NCBI GenBank assembly: GCA_025350365.1
Contig: JANXXY010000330.1
Coordinates: 1 to 12,208, forward strand
Direction: 5' to 3'
Length of the DNA: 12,208 nt
DNA from: Bacteroidales bacterium
Lineage (GTDB): Bacteria > Bacteroidota > Bacteroidia > Bacteroidales > JAAUTT01
Each line of letters begins with the position of its first letter. The first letter of the stretch is position 1. Made by a program: the position numbers and the translations under genes. Positions 1-6,822 of this stretch are shown here, piece after piece. The notes beneath the pieces are model-generated. The model was not told where the DNA came from. It worked only from the letters and a program-made list of their open reading frames with translations, and did not search any database.

Positions 1-2361
1 GTGACCAAAATACGATCCGGCAAGCACAACATCACCTTGTTTTAATGTTCCCTGCTCAACCAGAATGGTTACAACATATCCTCGCCCGCGATCCAGTGAC
101 GATTCAATTACCGAACCAGATGCTTTTTTATTTGGATTAGCCTTCAGATCGAGAAGTTCAGCCTCAAGTAATACTTTTTCAAGTAAAAGCTCGATGTTCA
201 AACCTGATTTTGCAGATATTTCCTGAGATTGATATTTTCCGCCCCAATCTTCGACAAGATAATTGAGCTGAGCCAGTTCATCCTTGATTTTTTCGGGATT
301 GGCATCTGGTTTATCTACCTTATTAATGGCAAACACCATGGGTACACTGGCAGCAGAAGCATGATTGATAGCTTCTTTGGTCTGAGGTTTTACACCATCA
401 TCAGCCGCTACCACAATTATGGCAACGTCGGTAATTTTAGCGCCGCGGGCACGCATGGCAGTAAATGCTTCGTGGCCAGGTGTGTCGAGAAAAGTAATTT
501 GTTTCCCGTTATCAAGTTTAACGCTGTAAGCACCAATATGCTGGGTTATACCACCAGCTTCACCGGCAACTACGTTAGCGCTACGAATAAAATCGAGCAA
601 TTTTGTTTTACCATGATCGACGTGACCCATTACGGTAACAATAGGTGGCCGAAATACGAGATCTTCAGGACGGTCAGCTACTTCCTCCTGCCTGATAGCT
701 TCCTGTAAATCGATTGAAACAAATTCAACTTTAAAGTCAAACTCGTCAGCAACAAGAGCCATAGTTTCTGCATCTAACCGTTGATTGATTGATACAAACA
801 AACCCATGTTCATGCATGTAGCAATAACTTCGGTAACCGGAACGCTCATCATGGTTGCCAGTTCGTTTACAGAAACAAACTCAGTTACCTTGAGAATATT
901 TTTGTCTCTTTCTTGCTGATCGGCTTCCTCCTGCATTCGCTGAGAGAAAACTTCACGTTTATCACGACGGTATTTCGAGGTCTTGGATTTGTTTCCTTTG
1001 TTAGTTAAACGAGCAAGTGTGTCCTTAATTTGCTTTTGAACATCTTCCTCACTTACCTCTGTTCGGAGTAATGGACGACGTTTTTTCTTATCTAAAACTG
1101 CTCCAGAAGTCGCAGGTTTTGCGTTTTTATCTCTCTTTATAATCGTTACTCCTGTTCCTGGTCTTTTTTCCTTAGGGATCAATGTAGCTCTTTGATCTTT
1201 ATTCCCAGGTGCAGCAATATTTACCTTTTCTTTTTCTTTCTTGATACGTGTGCGCTTTTTGCGCAAATCATTGTCACTTATATTTGACGATCCGGTTTTA
1301 TTACCTTCATTGGAAGGAAGGTTTATTCTCCCAACCACCGTTGGTCCTGATAATTTTTTAATATCCGCAGCCCTAATGACTTTTGGACCAGTTGAGGTTC
1401 TCTGAACTGGTTTTTGAAGCGTATTACCTTCTCCATCAACTTCTGCTACGGTATCTGTGTCGGATGAGAGATTTTGCCTGGAGTCCGGTACTTTGGAGGC
1501 TGTGGTCACTCGTGCCTGATAATGCCGTTCTTTTCGTTCAACATCCCGTTGCTCCTTTGTTTTCTTTGCGGGACGAGTACGTTGATTAATTGCATCCAAA
1601 TCAATTCTTCCAACAACACGAATATCTGTTTCCAATTCAGGTATAGTTGTGAGTGATTCTTCCTGAATAGGTTCAGCCACGACGGGCAATTCTGAAACAG
1701 GTTTTGCCGGTTCTGCCTTTTCTTCTTTTATGATTTCTTTTTTCCTTTCGGCTTTAACTTCAACAGCCGCAATTGTATGTGTGGATTCTTTTACATGCTC
1801 TTTTTTATGAACAGGAATTGGGTTTTCCTCTTTGGTCTTAATCGCTTCCGCAATTGGGTTTTCCTCTTTGATTTTAACTGGTTCTGAGGTTTGCTTGTGT
1901 TGAATTTGTGATTGCGCTTGATGCAATTGATTATCAGGCTTTTTAGGTTTATTGAGATTGTCAATGTCTATTTTACCTACAATTTTTACATCGGGTTCTT
2001 TACTATCACGTTTTATATCATATATTAAAGGAGCCATCTTACCTGTGCTTGAGTCTTTGATAAGGATTTCTTTCTCCACATTTTCTTCCTCTTCGAAAGT
2101 ATTTTCCTCTTGTTCTTCAATGGTTACTGTTTCTTTTTTTTCTCTGAAACTACGGAGATTAACCTTTTCGGATTCTTTTTTTGCGTTGATGTCAGAACTG
2201 TATTCTTTGTGTAAAAGATCATACAATTCGGGCGCAACCTTAGTGTTAGGGTTGGATTCGATTTCGTGGCCTTTTTTCTTCAGATAATCAACGATGGTGG
2301 TTATCCCAACGTTGAATTCTCTGGCTAATTTACTAAGTCTTAATTCTTTCTTTTCTGTCAT
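1..2361 (-). CDS. infB: Translation initiation factor IF-2 (partial, C-terminus outside window)
   Basis: This is a GTPase that places initiator fMet-tRNA on the 30S subunit and promotes 50S joining. The frame is open for 787 codons from an ATG at 2361 to the window edge, so the C-terminal domains are missing. Residues 1-55 look like an IF2 N-terminal winged-helix-like domain. Residues ~56-480 are a long Lys/Glu-rich, low-complexity linker with three short repeats of the form VG(K/R)I(D/N) at residues ~128, 250 and 343. The G domain follows: G1 GHVDHGKT at 579-586, G3 DTPGH at 626-630, G4 NKVD at 680-683 and G5 SAK at 716-718. A G1 this far into the protein fits the long IF2 of Bacteroidetes. 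It is third in the rimP-nusA-infB cluster, 68 bp after nusA. No clear Shine-Dalgarno is seen before the ATG; the start is chosen because the N-domain begins right there. Confidence 0.97.
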   Translation of the reverse strand, partial: MTEKKELRLSKLAREFNVGITTIVDYLKKKGHEIESNPNTKVAPELYDLLHKEYSSDINAKKESEKVNLRSFREKKETVTIEEQEENTFEEEENVEKEILIKDSSTGKMAPLIYDIKRDSKEPDVKIVGKIDIDNLNKPKKPDNQLHQAQSQIQHKQTSEPVKIKEENPIAEAIKTKEENPIPVHKKEHVKESTHTIAAVEVKAERKKEIIKEEKAEPAKPVSELPVVAEPIQEESLTTIPELETDIRVVGRIDLDAINQRTRPAKKTKEQRDVERKERHYQARVTTASKVPDSRQNLSSDTDTVAEVDGEGNTLQKPVQRTSTGPKVIRAADIKKLSGPTVVGRINLPSNEGNKTGSSNISDNDLRKKRTRIKKEKEKVNIAAPGNKDQRATLIPKEKRPGTGVTIIKRDKNAKPATSGAVLDKKKRRPLLRTEVSEEDVQKQIKDTLARLTNKGNKSKTSKYRRDKREVFSQRMQEEADQQERDKNILKVTEFVSVNELATMMSVPVTEVIATCMNMGLFVSINQRLDAETMALVADEFDFKVEFVSIDLQEAIRQEEVADRPEDLVFRPPIVTVMGHVDHGKTKLLDFIRSANVVAGEAGGITQHIGAYSVKLDNGKQITFLDTPGHEAFTAMRARGAKITDVAIIVVAADDGVKPQTKEAINHASAASVPMVFAINKVDKPDANPEKIKDELAQLNYLVEDWGGKYQSQEISAKSGLNIELLLEKVLLEAELLDLKANPNKKASGSVIESSLDRGRGYVVTILVEQGTLKQGDVVLAGSYFGH
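1816..1870 (-). repeat. 36-bp-period direct repeat inside the infB linker
   Basis: An identical 19-nt stretch occurs at 1816-1834 and 1852-1870. It encodes two copies of EENPI twelve residues apart in the charged IF2 linker. This looks like a local tandem duplication within a low-complexity, poorly constrained region and does not break the frame. Confidence 0.75.
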
Positions 2362-2384
2362 ACGATAACCTATGTCTTTAATAT

Positions 2385-2398
2385 AATTCCGAAGAATT
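2385..2398 (-). other. Small UUCG-type hairpin in the nusA-infB gap
   Basis: On the minus strand AATTC-TTCG-GAATT forms a 5-bp stem closed by C-G around a UUCG tetraloop, about 24 nt before the infB ATG. No T-tract follows, so it is unlikely to be a terminator. It could be an mRNA processing or stability element, or chance in AT-rich DNA. Confidence 0.3.
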
Positions 2399-2429
2399 CA
2401 CGATGCTAAGATATAATATACGAGTGATT

Positions 2430-3668
2430 TTACTCGAATTCGGAACGTATAATTTTAATTACCTCGCGTATTGTCTCCTCTTCAAGGTCTGTCCTTTTTA
2501 CAAGATCCTCCACGCCAAGTTCAAGCACACTCTTTGCTGTATCACAACCAACGGCTTTAAGCTCGTCGATAATCCAGCCTTCAATTTCATCGGAGAAGTC
2601 GTCAAGATTCACATCTTCGTCATCCTCATCTTCTGTTTCACGATAAACGTCTATTTCGTATCCGGTAAGCTGACTGGCTAGTTTGATGTTTAAACCGCTT
2701 TTTCCTATCGCCAATGATACTTCGGTAGGTTTCAGGTAAACTTCAGCGCGCTTATTGGCTTCGCTAAGTTTAATGGAGGAAATTTTTGCCGGACTCAATG
2801 AACGTGAAATAAATAGTTGAATATTATTAGTGTAGTTTATTACATCTATATTTTCATTTCGCAATTCGCGAACAATACCATGAATTCGTGACCCCTTCAT
2901 ACCAACACAGGCTCCAACAGGGTCAATACGTTCATCATATGATTCTACAGCAACTTTGGCTCGTTCGCCAGGGATGCGTACAATTTTTTTGATGGTGATT
3001 AAACCGTCAAATATTTCCGGAACCTCAAGTTCGAACAACCGCTCAAGAAACACCGGCGATGTTCGCGAAAGAACGATTAACGGGTTATTATTCTTCATTT
3101 CAACCCTAAGAACCACAGCCCTGATAGTATCACCCTTACGGAAATGATCGCTTGGAATTTGCTCTGTTTTAGGAATAATAAGTTCATTTCCATCATCATC
3201 TAAAACAAGAATTTCACGCTTCCAAACCTGATATACTTCTCCTGTAACAACTTCACCTATACGGTCTTTATATTTTCCAAAGATATTCCCCTTTTCTAGT
3301 TCGAGGATACGTGAGGTAAGGTTTTGCCGAAGAGATAGAATGGCACGACGCCCAAAATCAAAGAGTTTTACTTCATCAGTTACATCTTCGCCTACTTCAT
3401 AATCAGTGTCTATTTTCTTTGCATCGGAAATAGAAATTTGTATATTTGGTTCAGTAATTGCATCATCTTCAACCACTTCTCTGTTTCTCCAAATTTCAAA
3501 ATCCCCTTTGTCAATATTTATAATGATGTCGAAATTTTTATCGGTCCCATATTTTTTCAATAACATGCTACGAAATACATCTTCAAGAACACTCATCATA
3601 GTTGCTCTGTCAATGTTTTTAAGTTCCTTAAACTCTGAGAATGTTTCTATCAAATTCAGATTTTCCAT
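2430..3668 (-). CDS. nusA: Transcription termination/antitermination factor NusA
   Basis: NusA binds RNA polymerase and nascent RNA in the cytoplasm and modulates pausing, termination and antitermination. The protein is 412 aa. The N-terminal RNAP-binding domain covers about residues 1-130. An S1 domain spans ~138-202, from GEVVTGEV to the LSR motif. Two KH domains follow, with the GMKGSR loop at 256-261 and the GKSG loop at 322-325. After an acidic linker (345-360, nearly all D/E) there is one short helical C-terminal module (~361-412) resembling the helix-hairpin-helix/acidic-repeat type domain. The length is shorter than the ~495 aa of E. coli NusA, consistent with a single C-terminal module, as is usual outside gamma-proteobacteria. 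It starts 25 bp after the rimP stop, with AAAGGA about 9 nt before the ATG. Confidence 0.97.
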   Translation of the reverse strand: MENLNLIETFSEFKELKNIDRATMMSVLEDVFRSMLLKKYGTDKNFDIIINIDKGDFEIWRNREVVEDDAITEPNIQISISDAKKIDTDYEVGEDVTDEVKLFDFGRRAILSLRQNLTSRILELEKGNIFGKYKDRIGEVVTGEVYQVWKREILVLDDDGNELIIPKTEQIPSDHFRKGDTIRAVVLRVEMKNNNPLIVLSRTSPVFLERLFELEVPEIFDGLITIKKIVRIPGERAKVAVESYDERIDPVGACVGMKGSRIHGIVRELRNENIDVINYTNNIQLFISRSLSPAKISSIKLSEANKRAEVYLKPTEVSLAIGKSGLNIKLASQLTGYEIDVYRETEDEDDEDVNLDDFSDEIEGWIIDELKAVGCDTAKSVLELGVEDLVKRTDLEEETIREVIKIIRSEFE

Positions 3669-3693
3669 TGTGTATATCCTTTTACTATCGTGA

Positions 3694-4158
3694 TTAAAAG
3701 TTTATGACAACTTTTGTCGATTTAACTTCTTCTAATGATATATTAATTAATTCAATAACTAATTCAGGTCTTTTTTTACCCTCGGGTTTAATTTTTTTCT
3801 GCACCTCTAATGAAATGGTATTATCCTTAGCAGAAACCATTTTGCCCGAAATTTTAAGCCCGTTTTTATAAACGACCTCAACAGTATGACCTAAATTTTT
3901 AATGTATTGTTGCCAAACCTTAAAAGGTAGAGATAATCCTGGTGATGAAACTTCCAATTCGAAATCCTCAACTGTGCGGTCAAAGTTTGATTCTATTGCT
4001 CTGTTTAACTTCACACAATCATCAATATTAATACCTTTCATACTGTCAATCAAAACAGTAATATTGTTACCAGATGAAACTGATATGTCCACTTCAAAGA
4101 GCTCAGTTTCCTTTAAATATCCAGAAACAAAATCTCTAATTTGTTGAATAGTAATCAT
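3694..4158 (-). CDS. rimP: Ribosome maturation factor RimP
   Basis: RimP assists 30S subunit assembly in the cytoplasm. The 154-aa protein has the family's usual size and two-domain layout. The N-terminal alpha/beta domain (about 1-75) ends in the characteristic ELEVSSPGL motif at 67-75. The C-terminal SH3-like barrel covers about 76-154, with the GLKISGKM strand pair near 100-107 and a basic KKIKPEGKKR loop. It is the first gene of the rimP-nusA-infB cluster, an arrangement conserved across bacteria. A promoter and a short leader hairpin lie directly upstream. The start at 4158 puts the first helix (ITIQQIRDFV) right at the N-terminus, as expected for the family. Confidence 0.95.
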   Translation of the reverse strand: MITIQQIRDFVSGYLKETELFEVDISVSSGNNITVLIDSMKGINIDDCVKLNRAIESNFDRTVEDFELEVSSPGLSLPFKVWQQYIKNLGHTVEVVYKNGLKISGKMVSAKDNTISLEVQKKIKPEGKKRPELVIELINISLEEVKSTKVVINF

Positions 4159-4171
4159 ATTATTAATAAAA

Positions 4172-4191
4172 TAGGGGACACTAGTCCCCTA
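4172..4191 (-). promoter_or_regulatory. Hairpin in the rimP 5' leader
   Basis: A perfect 8-bp stem (TAGGGGAC / GTCCCCTA) with a 4-nt loop lies 13 nt upstream of the rimP ATG and downstream of the predicted transcription start, so it would be in the mRNA leader. It is the only GC-rich block in a very AT-rich gap. No run of U follows, so a terminator is unlikely. A role in translation control or 5'-end stability is inferred only. Confidence 0.5.
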
Positions 4192-4213
4192 AAGCGATTG
4201 TAAATAATCGATG

Positions 4214-4244
4214 CAAAAGTATACTATTTTATTTAATGTGCAAA
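4214..4244 (-). promoter_or_regulatory. Promoter of the rimP-nusA-infB operon
   Basis: On the minus strand the -33 element TTTG (4241-4244) and the -7 element TACTTTTG (4214-4221) are separated by 19 bp. This matches the Bacteroidetes primary-sigma consensus TTTG-N~19-TAnnTTTG exactly at both boxes. The predicted start near 4209 gives a leader of about 50 nt that contains the 4172-4191 hairpin. Confidence 0.7.
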
Positions 4245-4270
4245 ATATTTTATAACAGATGTTTTACAAT

Positions 4271-4420
4271 GAAAAAAGTTGTAAGTACTAAGTACTTTTG
4301 AGTGTAGGACAAATTTCTTATGAAAAGGAACAGTTGAGGTTGGGGGTAATGCATATAAGCCCTAAAAAGGAAATTTGCCTACACCGTTACTTTTTCTTAC
4401 AACTTACAACTTTTTTATAC
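4271..4420. repeat. ~150-bp imperfect palindrome (MITE-like) between divergent operons
   Basis: The outer arms 4272-4286 and 4402-4416 are perfect 15-bp inverted copies (18/21 if extended inward to 4292/4396). Inner arms 4302-4317 and 4370-4384 pair over 15 bp with one bulged base. A small palindrome (AAGTACT-A-AGTACTT, 4283-4297) is nested in the left arm. The unit is bracketed by a 9-bp direct repeat TTTTACAAT at 4262-4270 and 4421-4429, which could be a target-site duplication. There is no open frame of note inside. A non-autonomous mobile element is the favoured reading; a regulatory hairpin of the HD/lpx operon is the alternative. Confidence 0.5.
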
Positions 4421-4425
4421 TTTTA
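4393..4425 (+). promoter_or_regulatory. Weak candidate promoter for the HD-lpx operon
   Basis: TACTTTTA at 4418-4425 matches TAnnTTTG except for the last base. A poor -33 candidate TTTC (4393-4396) lies 21 bp upstream. The start would fall near 4430, leaving a ~15-nt leader before the ATG at 4446. The -7 box straddles the right end of the palindrome and its flanking repeat, so if the palindrome is an insertion it may have altered this promoter. Confidence 0.3.
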
Positions 4426-4445
4426 CAATATAAATATTTAATTGT

Positions 4446-5696
4446 ATGCTCAACAAACGAAAAATTGTAAACGATCCGGTGTATGGGTTTATAAATATAC
4501 CTTATCCAATACTTTACGATTTAATAGAACATAGGTATTTTCAGAGACTTCGTAGGATTCAACAATTGGGTCTAACCAATTATGTATATCCCGGAGCAAA
4601 TCATACCCGGTTCCAGCACGGGCTTGGAGCTCTTTACCTTATGGAACAGGCTATTGCCGTATTGCGGTTAAAAGGTGAGGTAATAACCGAGGAAGAGTCT
4701 GAAGGAGTTATGATTGCTATTCTATTACATGATATTGGTCACGGGCCATACTCCCACGCTTTGGAGCATTCTATTGTGCCTGATGTTTCTCACGAGTTAT
4801 TGTCGTTGCTTTTTATGAAGGAATTGAACCGGCAATTTGATGGACAACTGAATATTGCGATCGAAATATTTCAGAACCAATACCATAAAAAATTTTTAAA
4901 CCAGTTGGTTTCAAGTCAGTTAGATATGGATCGACTTGATTATCTTCGCCGTGACAGTTTTTTTACAGGTGTCACCGAAGGTATTGTTGGATCCGATAGA
5001 ATAATAAAAATGCTTACTGTTGAGAACGATGAGTTGGTGGTAGAAGAAAAAGGTATTTATTCAATAGAACAGTTTTTAGTTGCCCGCCGATTGATGTATT
5101 GGCAGGTTTATCTGCATAAAACAGTGCTGTCAGCCGAAAATTTGTTAGTGAACACTTTAAAAAGGGTAAAACAGCTATCTGCAATGGGTCAGCAAGTATT
5201 TACAACACCCTATCTGGCTTTCTTTCTTAATCCTCCACTTGAGATATCGCACTACATTAATAGCCCCGATGCCGATGAATGTAAATTGCTTCTCGATAAT
5301 TTTGCACTGCTGGAAGATAATGACATTATGGTATCAGCCAAAGTATGGGCAGAACATCCTGACCGCACACTTTCAATATTGAGCAGCAATCTCATAAGCC
5401 GGAAGTTGTATAAAATAGAAATTCAGCATGATACCTTCCCATTAGAATTGATATCAGCTCACAAAGAGAGGGTGCAACAAAATCTTCAGGTTTCCGGTTC
5501 GGATTTGGATTATTTTGTATTTACCGGTGTGATATCAAACAATGCTTATAAGACGAACGATGACCGAATAAAGATTTTGTTAAAAAGTGGAAAGATTGTA
5601 GACATAACTGAAGCCTCCGATATGCTGGATCAGTCGGTATTGGCGAAAACAGTAAAAAAACATTTTTTATGTTACCCAAAAGGCGGTGGATGGTAA
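4446..5696 (+). CDS. HD-domain phosphohydrolase, SAMHD1/dGTPase-like
   Basis: This is a predicted metal-dependent phosphohydrolase of 416 aa from the HD superfamily branch that includes SAMHD1 and dGTP triphosphohydrolases. The first ligand lies in HTRFQHGLG (H58), the HD pair in LLHDIGHGPYSH (H95, D96; nearby H99 and H104), and the distal aspartate in SSQLDMDRLDYL (D160). This is the H...HD...D arrangement of active members. Helical and C-terminal parts (~200-416) are less recognisable. It leads the operon HD-lpxD-lpxC/fabZ-lpxA. A SAMHD1-like gene in front of lpxD is a recurring arrangement in Bacteroidetes, but no lipid A function is established for it. The substrate is unknown: dNTPs are possible, other phosphoesters cannot be excluded. 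The start fits the family's opening KIVNDPVYGFI. Confidence 0.9.
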   Translation: MLNKRKIVNDPVYGFINIPYPILYDLIEHRYFQRLRRIQQLGLTNYVYPGANHTRFQHGLGALYLMEQAIAVLRLKGEVITEEESEGVMIAILLHDIGHGPYSHALEHSIVPDVSHELLSLLFMKELNRQFDGQLNIAIEIFQNQYHKKFLNQLVSSQLDMDRLDYLRRDSFFTGVTEGIVGSDRIIKMLTVENDELVVEEKGIYSIEQFLVARRLMYWQVYLHKTVLSAENLLVNTLKRVKQLSAMGQQVFTTPYLAFFLNPPLEISHYINSPDADECKLLLDNFALLEDNDIMVSAKVWAEHPDRTLSILSSNLISRKLYKIEIQHDTFPLELISAHKERVQQNLQVSGSDLDYFVFTGVISNNAYKTNDDRIKILLKSGKIVDITEASDMLDQSVLAKTVKKHFLCYPKGGGW

Positions 5697-5733
5697 AATA
5701 AATTTAATCATTAGCTTTGTCGAAACATTTTTT

Positions 5734-6765
5734 ATGGAATTTACCGCACAAACCATTGCTGAATTTCTTCAGGGAAAAGTGGAAGGGGATGTTAATACTA
5801 AGGTTACTGATGTTTCGAAGATAGAAGAAGGAAAATCCGGAACGTTATGTTTTTTGGCTAATCCCAAATACGAAAAATACCTGTATACCACAGAAGCTTC
5901 TGTTATTATAATAAACAATGATTTAGTACTTACACACGCCATAACTCCTACACTTATCCGTGTGCCTGATGCTTATAAATCATTCGCTTCTCTTCTTGAA
6001 CTTTACAATTCTTTTAAACCTCAGAAAAACGGAATAGAACAACCTTCGAGCATCGCTTCGTCAGCCACATTAGGCGACAATGTATATGTAGGAGCCTTTT
6101 CGTATATTTCCGACAATGTTAAACTTGCCAATAACGTAAAAATTTATCCACAAGTATATATAGGAGAAAACGTTATAATAGGTGAAAATACCATAATTTT
6201 TGCCGGAACAAAGATTTATCACGATTGTAAAATTGGATCAGATTGTATTATCCATAGTGGTGCAGTAATAGGCGCCGATGGTTTTGGTTTTGCCCCTCAA
6301 TCAGAGGAAAATAATTATAAGAAAATACCCCAGATAGGAAATGTAGTGATAGAAGATTACGTTGAAATTGGCGCAAATACTTGCATTGACCGTTCAACTA
6401 TGGGTTCAACCATCATCCGTAAAGGTGTAAAGCTAGACAACCTTATCCAAATAGGTCATAATGTTGAAATGGGAGATAATACTGTAATGGCTGCGCAAAG
6501 CGGTGTTGCTGGCTCAACAAAGGTGGGCAGTAATTGCATGATTGGCGCTCAGGTTGGCATTTCAGGACATCTTACTATTGCAAATGGAATAAAGCTTGGC
6601 GGTAAAGCGGGTGTAAACTCATCTTTAAAAAAGGAAAATGAAGTATTGATAGGGGCTCCGGTTCAGAATTATACCGATTTTATGAAATGCTATGTCATAT
6701 TCCGTCGTCTTCCTGAAATGAAGAAAGATTTGGATGCAGTGAAAAAGAACCTAAGCCTAAAATAA
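5734..6765 (+). CDS. lpxD: UDP-3-O-(3-hydroxyacyl)glucosamine N-acyltransferase LpxD
   Basis: LpxD transfers a 3-hydroxyacyl chain from ACP to the 2-amino group of UDP-3-O-acyl-glucosamine, the third step of lipid A synthesis, in the cytoplasm. The 343-aa protein has the N-terminal uridine-binding domain (about 1-100) and then a left-handed beta-helix of hexapeptide repeats (~107-310). A C-terminal helical tail closes it. The catalytic histidine is H242 in QIGHNVEMGDN, matching H239 of E. coli LpxD. An ATG at 5686 in the same frame would overlap the HD gene by 11 bp and add 16 residues. I prefer the ATG at 5734 because the protein then opens with MEFTAQTIAEFL, the family's usual N-terminus, with a 37-bp gap after the HD gene. 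Confidence 0.95.
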   Translation: MEFTAQTIAEFLQGKVEGDVNTKVTDVSKIEEGKSGTLCFLANPKYEKYLYTTEASVIIINNDLVLTHAITPTLIRVPDAYKSFASLLELYNSFKPQKNGIEQPSSIASSATLGDNVYVGAFSYISDNVKLANNVKIYPQVYIGENVIIGENTIIFAGTKIYHDCKIGSDCIIHSGAVIGADGFGFAPQSEENNYKKIPQIGNVVIEDYVEIGANTCIDRSTMGSTIIRKGVKLDNLIQIGHNVEMGDNTVMAAQSGVAGSTKVGSNCMIGAQVGISGHLTIANGIKLGGKAGVNSSLKKENEVLIGAPVQNYTDFMKCYVIFRRLPEMKKDLDAVKKNLSLK

Positions 6766-6822
6766 ATTCATCATTTTTTTATATATTGCGCTTTATTTTA
6801 TAGTGCATAGTAAACTCATTTT

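Noticed and set aside
229..708. 159-codon plus-strand ORF
   Set aside because: It lies antisense to the infB G domain, whose GTPase motifs are unmistakable on the minus strand. The plus-strand product has no recognisable features.
5686..5733. Upstream in-frame ATG for lpxD overlapping the HD gene
   Set aside because: The added 16 residues do not fit the LpxD N-terminus, which begins naturally at the ATG at 5734.
6766..6822. Separate promoter or leader hairpin between lpxD and lpxC/fabZ
   Set aside because: Only a six-pair stem with a wobble is seen and there is no TAnnTTTG box. The short gap is more simply intra-operon.
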